A stretch of DNA of 64,000 nt from Pseudomonas aegrilactucae. GTDB taxonomy: Bacteria > Pseudomonadota > Gammaproteobacteria > Pseudomonadales > Pseudomonadaceae. Where the stretch lies: assembly GCF_019168305.1 (NCBI RefSeq), contig NZ_JAHTBI010000009.1, positions 1-64,000 of the forward strand, read 5' to 3'. Shown one piece after another: positions 19,055 through 29,544 of the stretch. The notes below the pieces were generated by a model. The model worked only from the letters and a program-made list of their open reading frames with translations. It was not told where the DNA came from and ran no database searches. Made by a program: the position numbers and the translations under genes. Positions within the stretch are counted from its first letter, which is position 1; each line of letters starts with the position of its first letter.

Positions 19055-19513
19055 TCACTGATCGCGCTTCTCGTATTCGCCTTCGATCACATTGGGCTGG
19101 CGCGGCGTGCCGGGCGCTGACGTGAACGGGTCGTCGCCAAACGCGCGCTGACGCATGGCCTGGGCTTCGGCGCGCTGGCGCAGTTTGCCGGCCAGCAGGC
19201 GACGGCTGAACGGCATCAGCACGATCAGGCCGATCACGTCGCTGATGAAGCCGGGGATCAGCAGCAGGCCGCCACCCAGCGCCAGCATCAGGCCGTGGAA
19301 CATGTCCTCGGCCGGCAGTTCGCCGCGTTGCAGGCTTTCACGCGCACGCAGCGCCGTGGCAAGGCCCGCCACACGCACCACCAGCACGCCAAGGGCGGAG
19401 CCGGCGATGATCAGCAGCAGCGCCGGGAAAAAGCCGATCGCGGTGCTGACTTTGAAAAAGACATACAACTCCAGCACCGGGAAAAGAAGAAACAGCAGTA
19501 AAAAAGCACGCAT
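19055..19513 (-). CDS. fxsA: FxsA membrane protein
   Basis: Cytoplasmic-membrane protein of 152 residues. Hydrophobic segments at about 3-20, 24-45 and 75-98 include FPVLELYVFFKVS and LLLIPGFISDVIG, typical of FxsA. A charged Arg/Gln-rich tail follows. FxsA was named in E. coli for suppressing phage T7 exclusion by F plasmid PifA when overproduced; its normal role is unknown. The ATG at 19513 is six bases after AGGAA. It is upstream of groES but separated from it by a terminator. Confidence 0.85.
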   Translation of the reverse strand: MRAFLLLFLLFPVLELYVFFKVSTAIGFFPALLLIIAGSALGVLVVRVAGLATALRARESLQRGELPAEDMFHGLMLALGGGLLLIPGFISDVIGLIVLMPFSRRLLAGKLRQRAEAQAMRQRAFGDDPFTSAPGTPRQPNVIEGEYEKRDQ

Positions 19514-19579
19514 CAAGGGTTCCTCTACGCAAGATGTCCTTGCAGGTAAGACCCTAAATGGTTGCTCGTCGTTGCGTTT

Positions 19580-20311
19580 TCAACCCTCTGCCCCCTGCCG
19601 GGCCGGCCATTTTTCGGCGCGAGCCAGTAAAACCAGGGCTTCGCGCACTTGTATCGGTGTGTTGCAAGGCTGCGCAAACGCCAGCCAGTAGAGGCCCTGG
19701 CCGATGCGCAGGTGCAGGCCCTCGACATCGACCCCCACCAGCGTGGCCGCCGCGCTCGTGGGCAGGCCGCTCAGTTCGACATAGTGGGCAATGGCATTGG
19801 CATGGTCGGCATTCATGTGCTCGACCATGCTGGTCTCGGCCTTGCCGGCAAACGGGTTGGCCAGGGTCACGTCGTCAAGCCAGTGAATCGCGCCGAAGCC
19901 GCCGATATAGCGATGGCGTACCGGCTTGAGGACCCAGAAGTCGAAATCGTGGGCACTGTGGTACTGGCTCGATTCGGGAAAGTAGCGGTAGTAGCGTTCG
20001 GCAGCGGCGTCGATGGCGGCGCCCTCTTCCAGCTTATGGGCCTCGGCCAGCACGGTGAGACGGCCGACCGCCTGCACGTCCTGGGCGTCGCGCTCGCCCA
20101 CCAGCAGGGAGCACTTGGGGTCTTTCTGCAGATTATGGGTGTGCTGGGCAATGCGGCTGATCAGGATCAACGGGTTGCCCTGGGCGTCCAGGCAATAGGG
20201 CACCACCGAACCGAAGGGAAAGCCGGGCATGGACTTGGAATGGGTCGAGAGTACGCCGCGGTACTCCTTGAGCAACAGCTCTCTTGCGTGCCTTGCAGCC
20301 TTCGCGCTCAC
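19580..20311 (-). CDS. HugZ-like split-barrel flavin/haem protein with DUF2470
   Basis: Protein of 243 residues. The N-terminal pyridoxamine-phosphate-oxidase-like split barrel (ARELLLKEYRGVLSTHS, PFGSVVPYCLDAQGNPLILIS, CSLLVGERD) is followed by a C-terminal DUF2470 domain containing MVEHMNADHANAIAHY. The arrangement matches HugZ-type haem oxygenases and related proteins that bind haem or flavin. GTG at 20311 is chosen because AGGAG stands nine bases upstream; ATG codons further upstream lack such a site and run into a REPIN. Haem degradation is possible but not shown. Confidence 0.72.
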   Translation of the reverse strand: MSAKAARHARELLLKEYRGVLSTHSKSMPGFPFGSVVPYCLDAQGNPLILISRIAQHTHNLQKDPKCSLLVGERDAQDVQAVGRLTVLAEAHKLEEGAAIDAAAERYYRYFPESSQYHSAHDFDFWVLKPVRHRYIGGFGAIHWLDDVTLANPFAGKAETSMVEHMNADHANAIAHYVELSGLPTSAAATLVGVDVEGLHLRIGQGLYWLAFAQPCNTPIQVREALVLLARAEKWPARQGAEG

Positions 20312-20392
20312 GGGGGTGTGCTCCTGATAAAGAGGGAATGGCGACAAGGTAATCATCATCGGTGGCGATTGCCAAGTGGGCTGCTGTGCAGC

Positions 20393-20477
20393 CCTTCGCT
20401 GGCAAGCCAGCTCCCACAGGACCTGCATCGGTCTCAAGGCATGTGCGGTCCATGTGGGAGCTGGCTTGCCAGCGAAA
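20393..20477. repeat. REPIN upstream of the HugZ-like gene
   Basis: Inverted arms at about 20394-20420 and 20452-20477 with the CTTCGCTGGCAAGCCAGCTC core and a 31-base centre. It sits between the DUF481 gene end and the HugZ-like gene start, both on the minus strand. Confidence 0.85.
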
Positions 20478-20482
20478 GCGGT

Positions 20483-21490
20483 TTACCAGGCGACGCCGAA
20501 GCCCACGGTGTAGCGCGTCTTGTCCAGGTCACTGTCGCTGGTGCCACTGATGATGTCCTTCTCGGCCTTCATGTTCAGCGACGCCCACTCGGTCACCTTG
20601 TAGCGCAGGCCCACCTGGGCATCCAGGCTGTAGTCGGCCACGCCACCCAGCGGCTTGCCCACTTCACCGTTGGTAAACAGCTCGACACGCTTGCCAATCA
20701 GATAACGGTTGTAGTCCCACTTCACGCCCAGCGAATAGAAGTTGTCCTTGCCACCATCAGCGTACTCATAGTCGGTGCGGTTGAGCAGCGAGCCCAGCGA
20801 GAACGCCCCCAGCTCGTCATCCCAGAACTGATAGCCCGGGCCCGTACCGACGGTGCGCTGGCGCGCCAGGTCTTCGATATGGTCACGCTTGTAGTTGAGC
20901 CGCCCCTGCCAGAACCATTTTTCGGTAATGAAGCGGTCCAGCGCGTATTCGGCGCTCCAGTTGTTGGTGGTGGTGACGTCGTCCTTGGTCTCGCGGTTGT
21001 ACTCGCCTTCGGCATTGTGCCGCCAGCGCCCGTGGCGCGCGGTGGTCTTGAAGCCGACATCGTAGTCGTCGCTGTCGGTCTCGGCACGCTTGTAGTCCAG
21101 CGCAAGGTCGACGTTGCCCTTCCAGATGAGGTCTTCGACCACAGGCTTGGGCTTCATGATCTGCTGGATACTGGCCAGCTCCACTGCCTTGGGCGCGTCG
21201 CCATTGGCCAGGATCACCTGGCCCTCGTCACCGGCCTGTAACGACTTGGCCTTCTCGCCGGTGTAGGCGTCCTGCTTGACCAGCAGCTCCTGGTCGCTCT
21301 CCAGGGTCTTGACCTTTTTCCAGTCCAGCGCAATCGAACCGCCATACTCGGTTTCCAGCAGCAACTTGCCGCCATCGAACACCTTGATCTTGCCGCTGAG
21401 CCGGTCACCGTTCTTCATCCACACGGTGTCGGCAAACGCCGGGGCACACACACCAGTCATCAACAGGCACAGCAGGGTTCTAGAATACAT
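20483..21490 (-). CDS. DUF481 outer-membrane beta-barrel protein
   Basis: Exported protein of 335 residues. A signal peptide (about 1-20, ending AFA) is followed by an N-terminal beta region (DTVWMKNGDRLSGKIKVFDGGKLLLETEYGG) and a C-terminal DUF481 barrel with alternating strands. The protein ends YTVGFGVAW, an aromatic C-terminus as expected for outer-membrane insertion. The family includes E. coli YdiY, described as salt-induced; the function is unknown. ATG at 21490 gives the best signal peptide although no strong ribosome-binding site precedes it. The gene ends six bases from a REPIN. Confidence 0.75.
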   Translation of the reverse strand: MYSRTLLCLLMTGVCAPAFADTVWMKNGDRLSGKIKVFDGGKLLLETEYGGSIALDWKKVKTLESDQELLVKQDAYTGEKAKSLQAGDEGQVILANGDAPKAVELASIQQIMKPKPVVEDLIWKGNVDLALDYKRAETDSDDYDVGFKTTARHGRWRHNAEGEYNRETKDDVTTTNNWSAEYALDRFITEKWFWQGRLNYKRDHIEDLARQRTVGTGPGYQFWDDELGAFSLGSLLNRTDYEYADGGKDNFYSLGVKWDYNRYLIGKRVELFTNGEVGKPLGGVADYSLDAQVGLRYKVTEWASLNMKAEKDIISGTSDSDLDKTRYTVGFGVAW

Positions 21491-21646
21491 AGGCAGCACA
21501 GAAACTCGGGTTCGCGGAAAAAGTCGGGCATTATCCAGATACCCGCCAGCAGAACAAGGACTGACACCCCCCATGCCGATGAGTTCACTTCGTATTTGTG
21601 CGGTGAATCGTGCCGCACGTGCCTGCACGCCGCGGTGAGCAACGCC

Positions 21647-21988
21647 ATGAGCGACGCACAGCAACGCGCAGAAGACCGACGAACGGCCCTCTATCTGGTG
21701 CTCGGGCAGGTCCCGCCGGGCAAGGTGGTCAGCTATGGTGAGTTGGCCGCCCAGGCTGGACTGGGCCGTGCCGCGCGCTGGGTCGGACGCACGCTGAGCC
21801 AGTTGCCAGGCGACACCCGCCTGCCCTGGCACCGTGTGCTGGGCGCTGGCGGGCGCCTGAGCCTGGCCCTCGGCACACCCTCCGGGGACGAGCAGCGGGC
21901 ACGCCTGCGGGCCGAAGGCGTGACCGTCCGGAACAATCGTGTGGATATGTTGCGCCATGGCTGGCGCCCAATGGAGCACAGCGGTTAG
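21647..21988 (+). CDS. Alkyltransferase-like protein (ATL)
   Basis: Protein of 113 residues homologous to the DNA-binding domain of O6-alkylguanine-DNA alkyltransferase. The helix-turn-helix part VVSYGELAAQAGLGRAARWV is present, but the acceptor motif PCHRV reads PWHRV, so the reactive Cys is Trp. That substitution defines ATL proteins, which bind O6-alkylguanine, flip it out and hand it to nucleotide excision repair without repairing it. ATG at 21647 follows GGTGAG by seven bases; an in-frame GTG at 21635 is an alternative. It is followed by ampG 43 bp later. Confidence 0.85.
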   Translation: MSDAQQRAEDRRTALYLVLGQVPPGKVVSYGELAAQAGLGRAARWVGRTLSQLPGDTRLPWHRVLGAGGRLSLALGTPSGDEQRARLRAEGVTVRNNRVDMLRHGWRPMEHSG

Positions 21989-22031
21989 AGTGCGCGCTTT
22001 GTTTTCGTAAACTTGAGGCAGATGTTGGCCC

Positions 22032-23579
22032 ATGCCCCGTAAAACCTGGCGCGCTGCGCTTGCTGCCTATGCCAGCCCGTCGACCCTGGTGCTGTTGCTG
22101 CTCGGCTTTGCCGCCGGCCTGCCCTACATGTTGGTGTTCTCGACCCTGTCGGTCTGGCTGCGTGAGGCCGGGGTCGCCCGCGAAACCATCGGTTATGCCA
22201 GCCTGATCGGCCTGGCCTATGCCTTCAAATGGGTGTGGTCGCCGCTGCTCGACCAGTGGCGCCTGCCATTGCTGGGCAAGCTGGGCCGACGCCGTTCCTG
22301 GCTGGTACTGTCGCAGATCCTGGTGGTGATCGGGCTGGTCGGCATGGGTTTTTGCGACCCGCAAAAGCACCTGTCGTGGCTGATCGCACTGGCGGTACTG
22401 GTGGCCTTCGCCTCGGCCACCCAGGACATCGCCGTCGACGCCTACCGCCTGGAAATCGCCGACGATCAGCGTCAGGCTGCCTTGGCCGCCAGCTACATGG
22501 CCGGCTACCGGGTCGCGGCCCTGCTGGCAACCGCCGGTGCACTGTTTTTCGCCGAAGGCTTCGGCTCCACCGGTTTCAGCTACAAGCACAGTGCCTGGAC
22601 CGGCACCTACGTGCTGTTCGGCGTGCTGATGCTGCCGGCAGTGATCACTACCCTGCTGATGCGTGAACCGCCAGTGCCATTGCGCACCCAGCTGTCGGCC
22701 GCGCGCTACGGCTTCGGCCACCAGTTGGCCTCGGTGTTCGTGCTGATCATCCTGCTGGTGTCGGTACCGGCCATGTTCACCCAGCTGTACAACACCGACT
22801 TCGCCAGTGTGCTGTTCGAGGGCGCCAGCCTGCTCGACCTGCTGCTGGAAGACCGCGCCTTCCTGCGCGCCATCCTCTATATTCTTCTCACGGGCCTGTG
22901 CCTGTCGTCCATGGGCCGACGCGGCCTGGCGCCGGTGCTGACCCCGGTAAACGACTTCATCCTGCGCTACCGCTGGCAGGCCCTGCTGCTGCTCGGGCTG
23001 ATCGCCACCTACCGCATGTCGGACACGGTGATGGGCGTGATGGCCAACGTGTTCTACATCGATCAGGGCTTCACCAAGGACCAGATCGCCAGCGTGAGCA
23101 AGATCTTCGGCCTGATCATGACCCTGGTGGGCGCCGGCATGGGCGGCCTGCTGATCGTGCGCTTCGGTATCCTGCCGATCCTGTTCATCGGCGGGGTGGC
23201 CTCGGCGGCCACCAATATCCTGTTCCTGATGCTGGCCGACATGGGCGCCAACCTGCAGATGCTGGTGGTGACCATTTCACTCGACAACTTCAGCTCGGGC
23301 CTGGCGACATCGGCCTTCGTGGCCTACCTGTCGAGCCTGACCAACCTCAAGTTCTCGGCCACCCAATACGCGCTGCTCAGCTCGATCATGCTGCTGCTGC
23401 CGCGCCTGATCGGTGGCTACTCGGGGGTGATGGTGGAAAAGTACGGCTACCACGACTTCTTCCTGATCACGGCCCTGCTCGGCGTACCGACGCTGATCCT
23501 GATCGCCTTGCACTGGCATCAGGAACTGCGCCGCACCCGGCAGGCGCAGACCGACAGCGAAGCCGCCGAGCGCCCCTGA
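22032..23579 (+). CDS. ampG: AmpG muropeptide permease
   Basis: Major-facilitator transporter of 515 residues that imports GlcNAc-anhydroMurNAc peptides released from peptidoglycan, feeding cell-wall recycling and, where present, AmpR-controlled beta-lactamase induction. The N-terminus (LLLGFAAGLPYMLVFSTLSVWL) and the segment SATQDIAVDAYRLE are characteristic of AmpG. About 12-14 hydrophobic segments are visible, and the polar tail is shorter than in P. aeruginosa AmpG (594 residues, from memory). It runs convergently into the exporter gene ending at 23583, with only three bases between stops. Confidence 0.88.
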   Translation: MPRKTWRAALAAYASPSTLVLLLLGFAAGLPYMLVFSTLSVWLREAGVARETIGYASLIGLAYAFKWVWSPLLDQWRLPLLGKLGRRRSWLVLSQILVVIGLVGMGFCDPQKHLSWLIALAVLVAFASATQDIAVDAYRLEIADDQRQAALAASYMAGYRVAALLATAGALFFAEGFGSTGFSYKHSAWTGTYVLFGVLMLPAVITTLLMREPPVPLRTQLSAARYGFGHQLASVFVLIILLVSVPAMFTQLYNTDFASVLFEGASLLDLLLEDRAFLRAILYILLTGLCLSSMGRRGLAPVLTPVNDFILRYRWQALLLLGLIATYRMSDTVMGVMANVFYIDQGFTKDQIASVSKIFGLIMTLVGAGMGGLLIVRFGILPILFIGGVASAATNILFLMLADMGANLQMLVVTISLDNFSSGLATSAFVAYLSSLTNLKFSATQYALLSSIMLLLPRLIGGYSGVMVEKYGYHDFFLITALLGVPTLILIALHWHQELRRTRQAQTDSEAAERP

Positions 23580-23582
23580 CGG

Positions 23583-24827
23583 CTAGGCCAGCGACGCCGC
23601 CTTGGCGTCACTGGCCAGCAGCGAGCGCAGCGGCCACAGCGCCAGCAGGCCGGCGGCGCCCGATGCCAGGGCAAAGCTCAACAGGCTTGCCCCCGCCCCC
23701 AGCATCGCCAGCAATACCCCGCCCAGGCCCAGCAAGGCGATGGTGATCATGCCCAGCATGGCCGACACCAGGCCCTTGCTCTGCTCGCTGGAGAACAGCG
23801 TGATGCGGTACAGCACCGCGTTGGCAATGCCCAGCCCCATCGCATACACCGACAGGCCCGCCACCAGGCTGACTACGCTGGGCACGAGCCAGGTGCACAG
23901 CAGCGCAGCGCCCAGCCCGATCACGAACGGCCACAGCGCCAGACGGATCAGCGCAGGCAGGGTATACCGGTCGGCGATGCGGTTGATGATCAGATTGCCC
24001 AGGATCAGGCCGCCGAACACCGGCATCTGCCACAGCGCGTAGTCGAAGGTGCTCAGCCCTTGATCGTGAATCAGCAGCACCGGCGACAGGCCGATCCAGC
24101 CAATCAGCGGCAGCCCCACCAGGCCCAGCGCGGCGCTGCCGGCGACAAACCGGCGGTTGCGCAACAACTGGGCGTACCCGGCCAGCAGCGGCAACAAGTG
24201 GATGGGCTCGAACGCCAGCCGTGTGCCGTCGCGCCGTTCCACCCCGAGGGTTTCAGGCATGAAGCGGTACAGCGCACACCAGGCCAGCACCGCGAAGCCT
24301 GCGAACAGCACGAACAGCCAGCGCCACGACACCCATTCCAGCAGCACGGTACCGACCAGCGGCCCCAGCAGCGGCGACAGCAGGGCAATGTTCGCCAGCA
24401 AGGCCATCATGCGTACCGCATCGGCTTCGCTGAAGGCCTCGTTGAGGGCCGGGTAGCTGACCGTGACCACGAACCCCAGACCGATGCCTTGCAGCAGCCG
24501 CAGCAGGTTGAACAGCTCGATGCCCTTGACCCAGAAGGTGGCCAGGCACGCCAGGCCGAACAGCGCGCAGCCCCACAACAGCAACGGGCGACGCCCGTAA
24601 CGGTCGGACAGCGGGCCGATCAGCCATTGCAGCAGCACCCCGCCGAGCAGGTAGAGGTTGAGCGCGTGGGGGATGAATTCAGGGCTGGCCTTGAGATCGC
24701 TGACCACCGTGGGCATGGCCGGCATGACCACGTCGCTGGCAAGGTACGTCAGCAACTCGAACAGGGCCAGGGTCATGGCGAAGCAAAGGGCCCGGAACGG
24801 GGTGATCTTGAGAAGCGGGGTGAGCAT
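23583..24827 (-). CDS. MdfA-family multidrug MFS exporter
   Basis: Predicted 12-TM proton-coupled exporter of 414 residues. TM1 reads LFELLTYLASDVVMPAM, placing E24 and D32 at the positions of the essential E26 and D34 of E. coli MdfA. Motif A (GPLSDRYGRRPLLL) and the MdfA-like antiporter segment LLRLLQGIGLGF are present. This is closer to MdfA than to Bcr/CflA, although databases may call it Bcr/CflA. Substrates are likely lipophilic cations and neutral drugs, by family analogy. It is convergent with ampG and appears monocistronic. Confidence 0.82.
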   Translation of the reverse strand: MLTPLLKITPFRALCFAMTLALFELLTYLASDVVMPAMPTVVSDLKASPEFIPHALNLYLLGGVLLQWLIGPLSDRYGRRPLLLWGCALFGLACLATFWVKGIELFNLLRLLQGIGLGFVVTVSYPALNEAFSEADAVRMMALLANIALLSPLLGPLVGTVLLEWVSWRWLFVLFAGFAVLAWCALYRFMPETLGVERRDGTRLAFEPIHLLPLLAGYAQLLRNRRFVAGSAALGLVGLPLIGWIGLSPVLLIHDQGLSTFDYALWQMPVFGGLILGNLIINRIADRYTLPALIRLALWPFVIGLGAALLCTWLVPSVVSLVAGLSVYAMGLGIANAVLYRITLFSSEQSKGLVSAMLGMITIALLGLGGVLLAMLGAGASLLSFALASGAAGLLALWPLRSLLASDAKAASLA

Positions 24828-24915
24828 GGCAAGGCCTGGCAGGGGGAATCAGGCCAGCCTGTATGCCAGAAAAGGCAGGGGGCGGGTAGCACCAAGACGT
24901 GAACAAGTGTAATGA

Positions 24916-24963
24916 CTTCGCCAGCCAGGCGTGCTCCCGCAGGAGCCAGCCTGGCTGGCGAAG
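24916..24963. repeat. REP-like inverted repeat (variant core)
   Basis: Arms CTTCGCCAGCCAGGC (24916-24930) and the exact complement at 24949-24963 enclose 18 bases. The core differs from the other elements (GCCAGCCAGG instead of GCTGGCAAGC), so it is a divergent relative or another REP class. It lies between the exporter start and the mscS end. Confidence 0.75.
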
Positions 24964-24983
24964 GCGCCGGCACGTTGGCCGCG

Positions 24984-25826
24984 TTACTGTACCGCCGCTT
25001 CCTGCACCACGCGGATCACCCGCTGCGGAAAGGGAATGTCGATACCCTCGGCCTTGAGACGGTCACGTGCATGCTCGTTGAGCATGAACATCACATCCCA
25101 GTAGTCCGCCGTGTTCACCCAGATACGCAGCGACACGGTGATCGAGCTGTCACCCAGGGTGGAAATCACCGCCTGTGGCGCTGGCGTCTGATGTACACGC
25201 GGGTCATTGGCCAGTTCCAGCAACACCTTGCGCGCCGCCTGCAGGTCAGCCTCGTAGTCCACGCCCACATCGAACACCACCTTGCGCGTCGGCTGACGGT
25301 TGGTGTTGGTGATGATGCCGTTGGACAGGCTGCCGTTGGGCAGGATCACGGTCTTGTTGTCACCGGTGCGCAGCACGGTGTGGAAGATCTGGATACTGTC
25401 GACCGTACCGCTGACGCCCTGCGCCTCGATCCAGTCGCCCAGGCGAAACGGACGGAACAGCAGGATCAGCACGCCACCGGCGAAGTTCGCCAGGCTGCCC
25501 TGCAGGGCCAGGCCGATGGCCAGGCCAGCGGCACCGATGGCGGCCACGAACGAAGTGGTCTCGATACCGATCATCGAGGCCACGCTGACCACCAGCAGGA
25601 TCTTCAGAATGATGTTCGCCAGGCTGCTGATGAAGCCTTGCAACGCCAGGTCGGCATTGCGCAGGGCCAGCAGTTTGCCCAGGCGGTAGGTGACCTTGTT
25701 GATCACCCACCAGCCGATGGCCAGGGTCAGCAGCGCCAGCAACAGGCGGCTGCCGTACTCCATGATCATCGGGATCCAGGTCTGCGAAGCCCTGACCAAC
25801 TGATCCACTTCAGCGTTCAAATCCAT
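24984..25826 (-). CDS. mscS: Small-conductance mechanosensitive channel MscS
   Basis: Inner-membrane channel protein of 280 residues that releases solutes on hypo-osmotic shock. There are three N-terminal membrane helices (about 25-45, 60-90 and 93-125). The pore-lining TM3 has the Gly/Ala-rich pattern AAIGAAGLAIGLALQGSLAN, then the cytoplasmic beta and alpha/beta vestibule (FRPFRLGDWIEAQG). ATG at 25826 has AGGAGA seven bases upstream. Length and motifs match E. coli MscS (286 residues). It is a single gene, transcribed in the same direction as yajQ. Confidence 0.9.
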   Translation of the reverse strand: MDLNAEVDQLVRASQTWIPMIMEYGSRLLLALLTLAIGWWVINKVTYRLGKLLALRNADLALQGFISSLANIILKILLVVSVASMIGIETTSFVAAIGAAGLAIGLALQGSLANFAGGVLILLFRPFRLGDWIEAQGVSGTVDSIQIFHTVLRTGDNKTVILPNGSLSNGIITNTNRQPTRKVVFDVGVDYEADLQAARKVLLELANDPRVHQTPAPQAVISTLGDSSITVSLRIWVNTADYWDVMFMLNEHARDRLKAEGIDIPFPQRVIRVVQEAAVQ

Positions 25827-25942
25827 ACGTTGTCTCCTGATGCCGAGCGGCAATGAGCGGGTAACCGTGTCGCCGCAATCGTTTCAGCGGCCGCAAGGAC
25901 CTCGGACGCCAGAATGGCACCAAGGTTCCTGACGAACCGCTA

Positions 25943-26428
25943 TCAGTCACGGAAGTTGTTGAACTGCAACGGCATGCCGAACTCTTTGGCACGCAGCGCG
26001 GCGATCGCCTCTTGCAGGTCGTCGCGCTTCTTGCCGGTGACACGCACCTGCTCGCCCTGGATGGCGGCCTGGACCTTGAGCTTGGCGTCCTTGATATGGG
26101 CGACAATCTTCTTGGCCAGCTCCTTGTCGATACCTTCCTTCAAGGTGGCTTCCTGCTTCATCACCTTGCCCGAAGCGAAGGCATCCTTGACCTCCAGGCA
26201 CTGCACGTCGATCTTGCGCTTGACCAGCGCGAGCTTGAGGATCTCGATCATTGCCTCGAGCTGGAATTCTGCCTCGGCGGTGAGGTTGACGGTCAGTTCC
26301 TTTTCCTTGAACTCGAAGCTGCCCTTGCCCTTGAGGTCGTAGCGGCGGTCGAGCTCCTTGACCGCGTTTTCCACGGCGTTGGTGACTTCGTGCTTGTCCA
26401 GTTCCGATACCACGTCGAACGACGGCAT
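25943..26428 (-). CDS. yajQ: YajQ nucleotide-binding protein
   Basis: Cytoplasmic protein of 161 residues, beginning [19 protein letters not shown] and ending LQFNNFRD, both typical of YajQ. It has two ferredoxin-like RNP-type folds. Family members bind nucleotides and RNA, and a Xanthomonas homologue binds c-di-GMP and influences transcription, which may be relevant given bifA in the window. AAAGGA precedes the ATG. It is divergent from panE, with a 115-bp gap holding both promoters. Confidence 0.93.
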   Translation of the reverse strand: MPSFDVVSELDKHEVTNAVENAVKELDRRYDLKGKGSFEFKEKELTVNLTAEAEFQLEAMIEILKLALVKRKIDVQCLEVKDAFASGKVMKQEATLKEGIDKELAKKIVAHIKDAKLKVQAAIQGEQVRVTGKKRDDLQEAIAALRAKEFGMPLQFNNFRD

Positions 26429-26483
26429 ATCCTTTCTCCAAAAAATAAACGCACGCTCGCTGCCCTGATTTTGCACAGCATGA

Positions 26484-27461
<978 letters not shown>

Positions 27462-27507
27462 GGGCACCGCTACCCTGCCCCTTCATCCACAGGATCAAGC
27501 CGTCACC

Positions 27508-29544
27508 ATGCCCTTGCGCGAACGCCTGGAAAACCTGCCGGTCGGCCAGAAACTGCTGGCGGCCTTGCTGGTGCTGCTGATCACCATCCTGCTGGTGGCC
27601 AACCTGACCTTCATCAGCGCCGCTTACTGGATCTCCCAGGAGGCCATGGCGCCCCAGGCCCTGCAGACCATCGGCCGGCTGGTGTCAAACCCGGAACTGG
27701 CGCAGCGCGCCGCCGACTCCCCGCAAGCCGCCAACACCCTGCTCAAGGAGCTGGACAGCTACACCCCGCTGCGCGCTGCGGCGCTGTACGGCAGCGACGG
27801 CAAGCTGCTGGCGCAACTGCAGCACGGTGAGGTGCTGGCCTTGCCCAAGCGCTACCGCAATATCGAGTCCTGGCGCCTGACCGAATTTCGCAGTACCCAG
27901 CTGATTACCCTGCCACGCCCCGGCAGCCCGCCCGGGCACCTGCTGCTGGTGGCCAGCAGCGAGCTGCCGATGGCGTTCTACACCGGTACGCTGACCGCAA
28001 GCCTGGGCATCCTGGTATTCAGCGTGCTGCTGTGGATGCTGATCGCGCGCCAGATCAAGCGCCTGATCACCCAGCCCATCTACCAGCTCGAACAGCTCTC
28101 GCGCCAGGTCACCCGTGAAGAGAACTACGCCCTGCGCGCCCAGCCCGGCAACCATGACGAGATCGGCAGCCTGGCCGAGGCTTTCAATACCATGCTGTCG
28201 CGCATCGAGGCCCGCGAACAGCAGCTCAAGCGCGCACGTGACGAGTTCCAGACCGCCTATGACCAGGCCCAGGGCCTGGCCCAGGAGACTCGCCATACCA
28301 ACCGCAAGCTGGAGCTGGAAGTCCAGGTGCGCAGCAAGATCGAGCGCAAGCTCACCGGTTTCCAGAACTACCTCAACAGCATCATCGACTCGATGCCCTC
28401 GGCGCTGATTGCCCTCGACGAGCAGCTTTACGTGACCCAGTGGAACCAGGAGGCCAGCGCCCTCTCCGGCACCCCGCTGGATGAGGCGCTGAACCAGCCG
28501 ATCTTTCTCGCGTTCGAGCCGCTCAAGCCGTTTCTGCCGCAACTCAAGGAGAGCGTGGAGAAGCACCGCGTGGCCAAGATCGAGCGGGTCACCTGGACCA
28601 AGGGCGACGATGCACGCCACTATGCCCTGACCTTCTATCCGCTGATGGGCGGCGGCGGGCGCGGCGTGGTGATCCGTATCGACGACATCACCCAGCGCCT
28701 GTCGCTCGAAGAGATGATGGTGCAGTCGGAGAAAATGCTCTCGGTGGGCGGCCTGGCCGCGGGCATGGCCCACGAGATCAACAACCCGCTGGGCGCGATC
28801 CTGCACAACGTGCAGAACATCCGCCGGCGGCTGTCGCCCGACCTGCCCAAGAACCTTGAACAGGCCAGTGAGACCGGCATCGACCTGGGCACGGTCAACC
28901 AGTACCTGGAGAACCGCCAGGTGCCGCAACTGCTCGATGGCATCCAGCAGGCCGGCGCACGGGCGGCCAAGATCGTGACCCACATGCTCAGCTTCAGCCG
29001 ACGCAGCAACCGCCAGATGGCGCCTTGCGACCTGCCGGCACTGATCGACCAGGCCGTGGAGATCGCCGGCAACGACTTCGACCTCACCATCGGTTTCGAC
29101 TTCAAGGGCCAGGCCATCGTGCGCCAGTTCGACCCGGCGCTGGGCCCGGTACCGGGCACGGCCAACGAGCTGGAGCAGGTCCTGCTCAACCTGCTGAAGA
29201 ACGCCGCCCAGGCGATTCACCAGCGCACCGACGACAGCGAACCGGGGCGCATCATCCTGCGTACCCGGCTCAACCCGCCCTGGGCCGAGATCCAGGTGGA
29301 AGACAACGGCGTGGGCATGCCGGAAGCTGTGCGCAAGCGCACCTTCGAGCCCTTCTTCACCACCAAGGAAATCGGCCAGGGCACAGGCTTGGGCCTGTCG
29401 GTGTCGTACTTCATCATCACCAACAACCACAAGGGCCAGATGGAAGTGCAGTCGGCCCCCGGCCAGGGCACCTGCTTCACCTTGCGCCTGCCCTTGAACA
29501 GTGCCACGGTCGCGTCTATCCCCTCTATTACCACGGAGTCATGA
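27508..29544 (+). CDS. Membrane PAS-domain sensor histidine kinase
   Basis: Sensor kinase of 678 residues, counterpart of P. aeruginosa PA4398 by position. TM1 (about 17-38), a periplasmic domain to about 160, TM2 (165-185), HAMP and a coiled coil (to about 285) precede a PAS domain. HisKA follows with H422 in GMAHEINNPLGAILHN, then a HATPase with NLLKNAAQAI, DNGVGMP and GTGLGLSVS. No response regulator gene is adjacent, so it is an orphan kinase here. Its stop overlaps the next start (ATGA). In P. aeruginosa PA4398 is linked to swarming and biofilm behaviour, as I recall; the ligand is unknown. Confidence 0.85.
   Translation: MPLRERLENLPVGQKLLAALLVLLITILLVANLTFISAAYWISQEAMAPQALQTIGRLVSNPELAQRAADSPQAANTLLKELDSYTPLRAAALYGSDGKLLAQLQHGEVLALPKRYRNIESWRLTEFRSTQLITLPRPGSPPGHLLLVASSELPMAFYTGTLTASLGILVFSVLLWMLIARQIKRLITQPIYQLEQLSRQVTREENYALRAQPGNHDEIGSLAEAFNTMLSRIEAREQQLKRARDEFQTAYDQAQGLAQETRHTNRKLELEVQVRSKIERKLTGFQNYLNSIIDSMPSALIALDEQLYVTQWNQEASALSGTPLDEALNQPIFLAFEPLKPFLPQLKESVEKHRVAKIERVTWTKGDDARHYALTFYPLMGGGGRGVVIRIDDITQRLSLEEMMVQSEKMLSVGGLAAGMAHEINNPLGAILHNVQNIRRRLSPDLPKNLEQASETGIDLGTVNQYLENRQVPQLLDGIQQAGARAAKIVTHMLSFSRRSNRQMAPCDLPALIDQAVEIAGNDFDLTIGFDFKGQAIVRQFDPALGPVPGTANELEQVLLNLLKNAAQAIHQRTDDSEPGRIILRTRLNPPWAEIQVEDNGVGMPEAVRKRTFEPFFTTKEIGQGTGLGLSVSYFIITNNHKGQMEVQSAPGQGTCFTLRLPLNSATVASIPSITTES

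Noticed and set aside
18905..19120. Plus-strand 71-codon frame near the groES promoter
   Set aside because: It runs through the fxsA terminator and the heat-shock promoter and has no ribosome-binding site.
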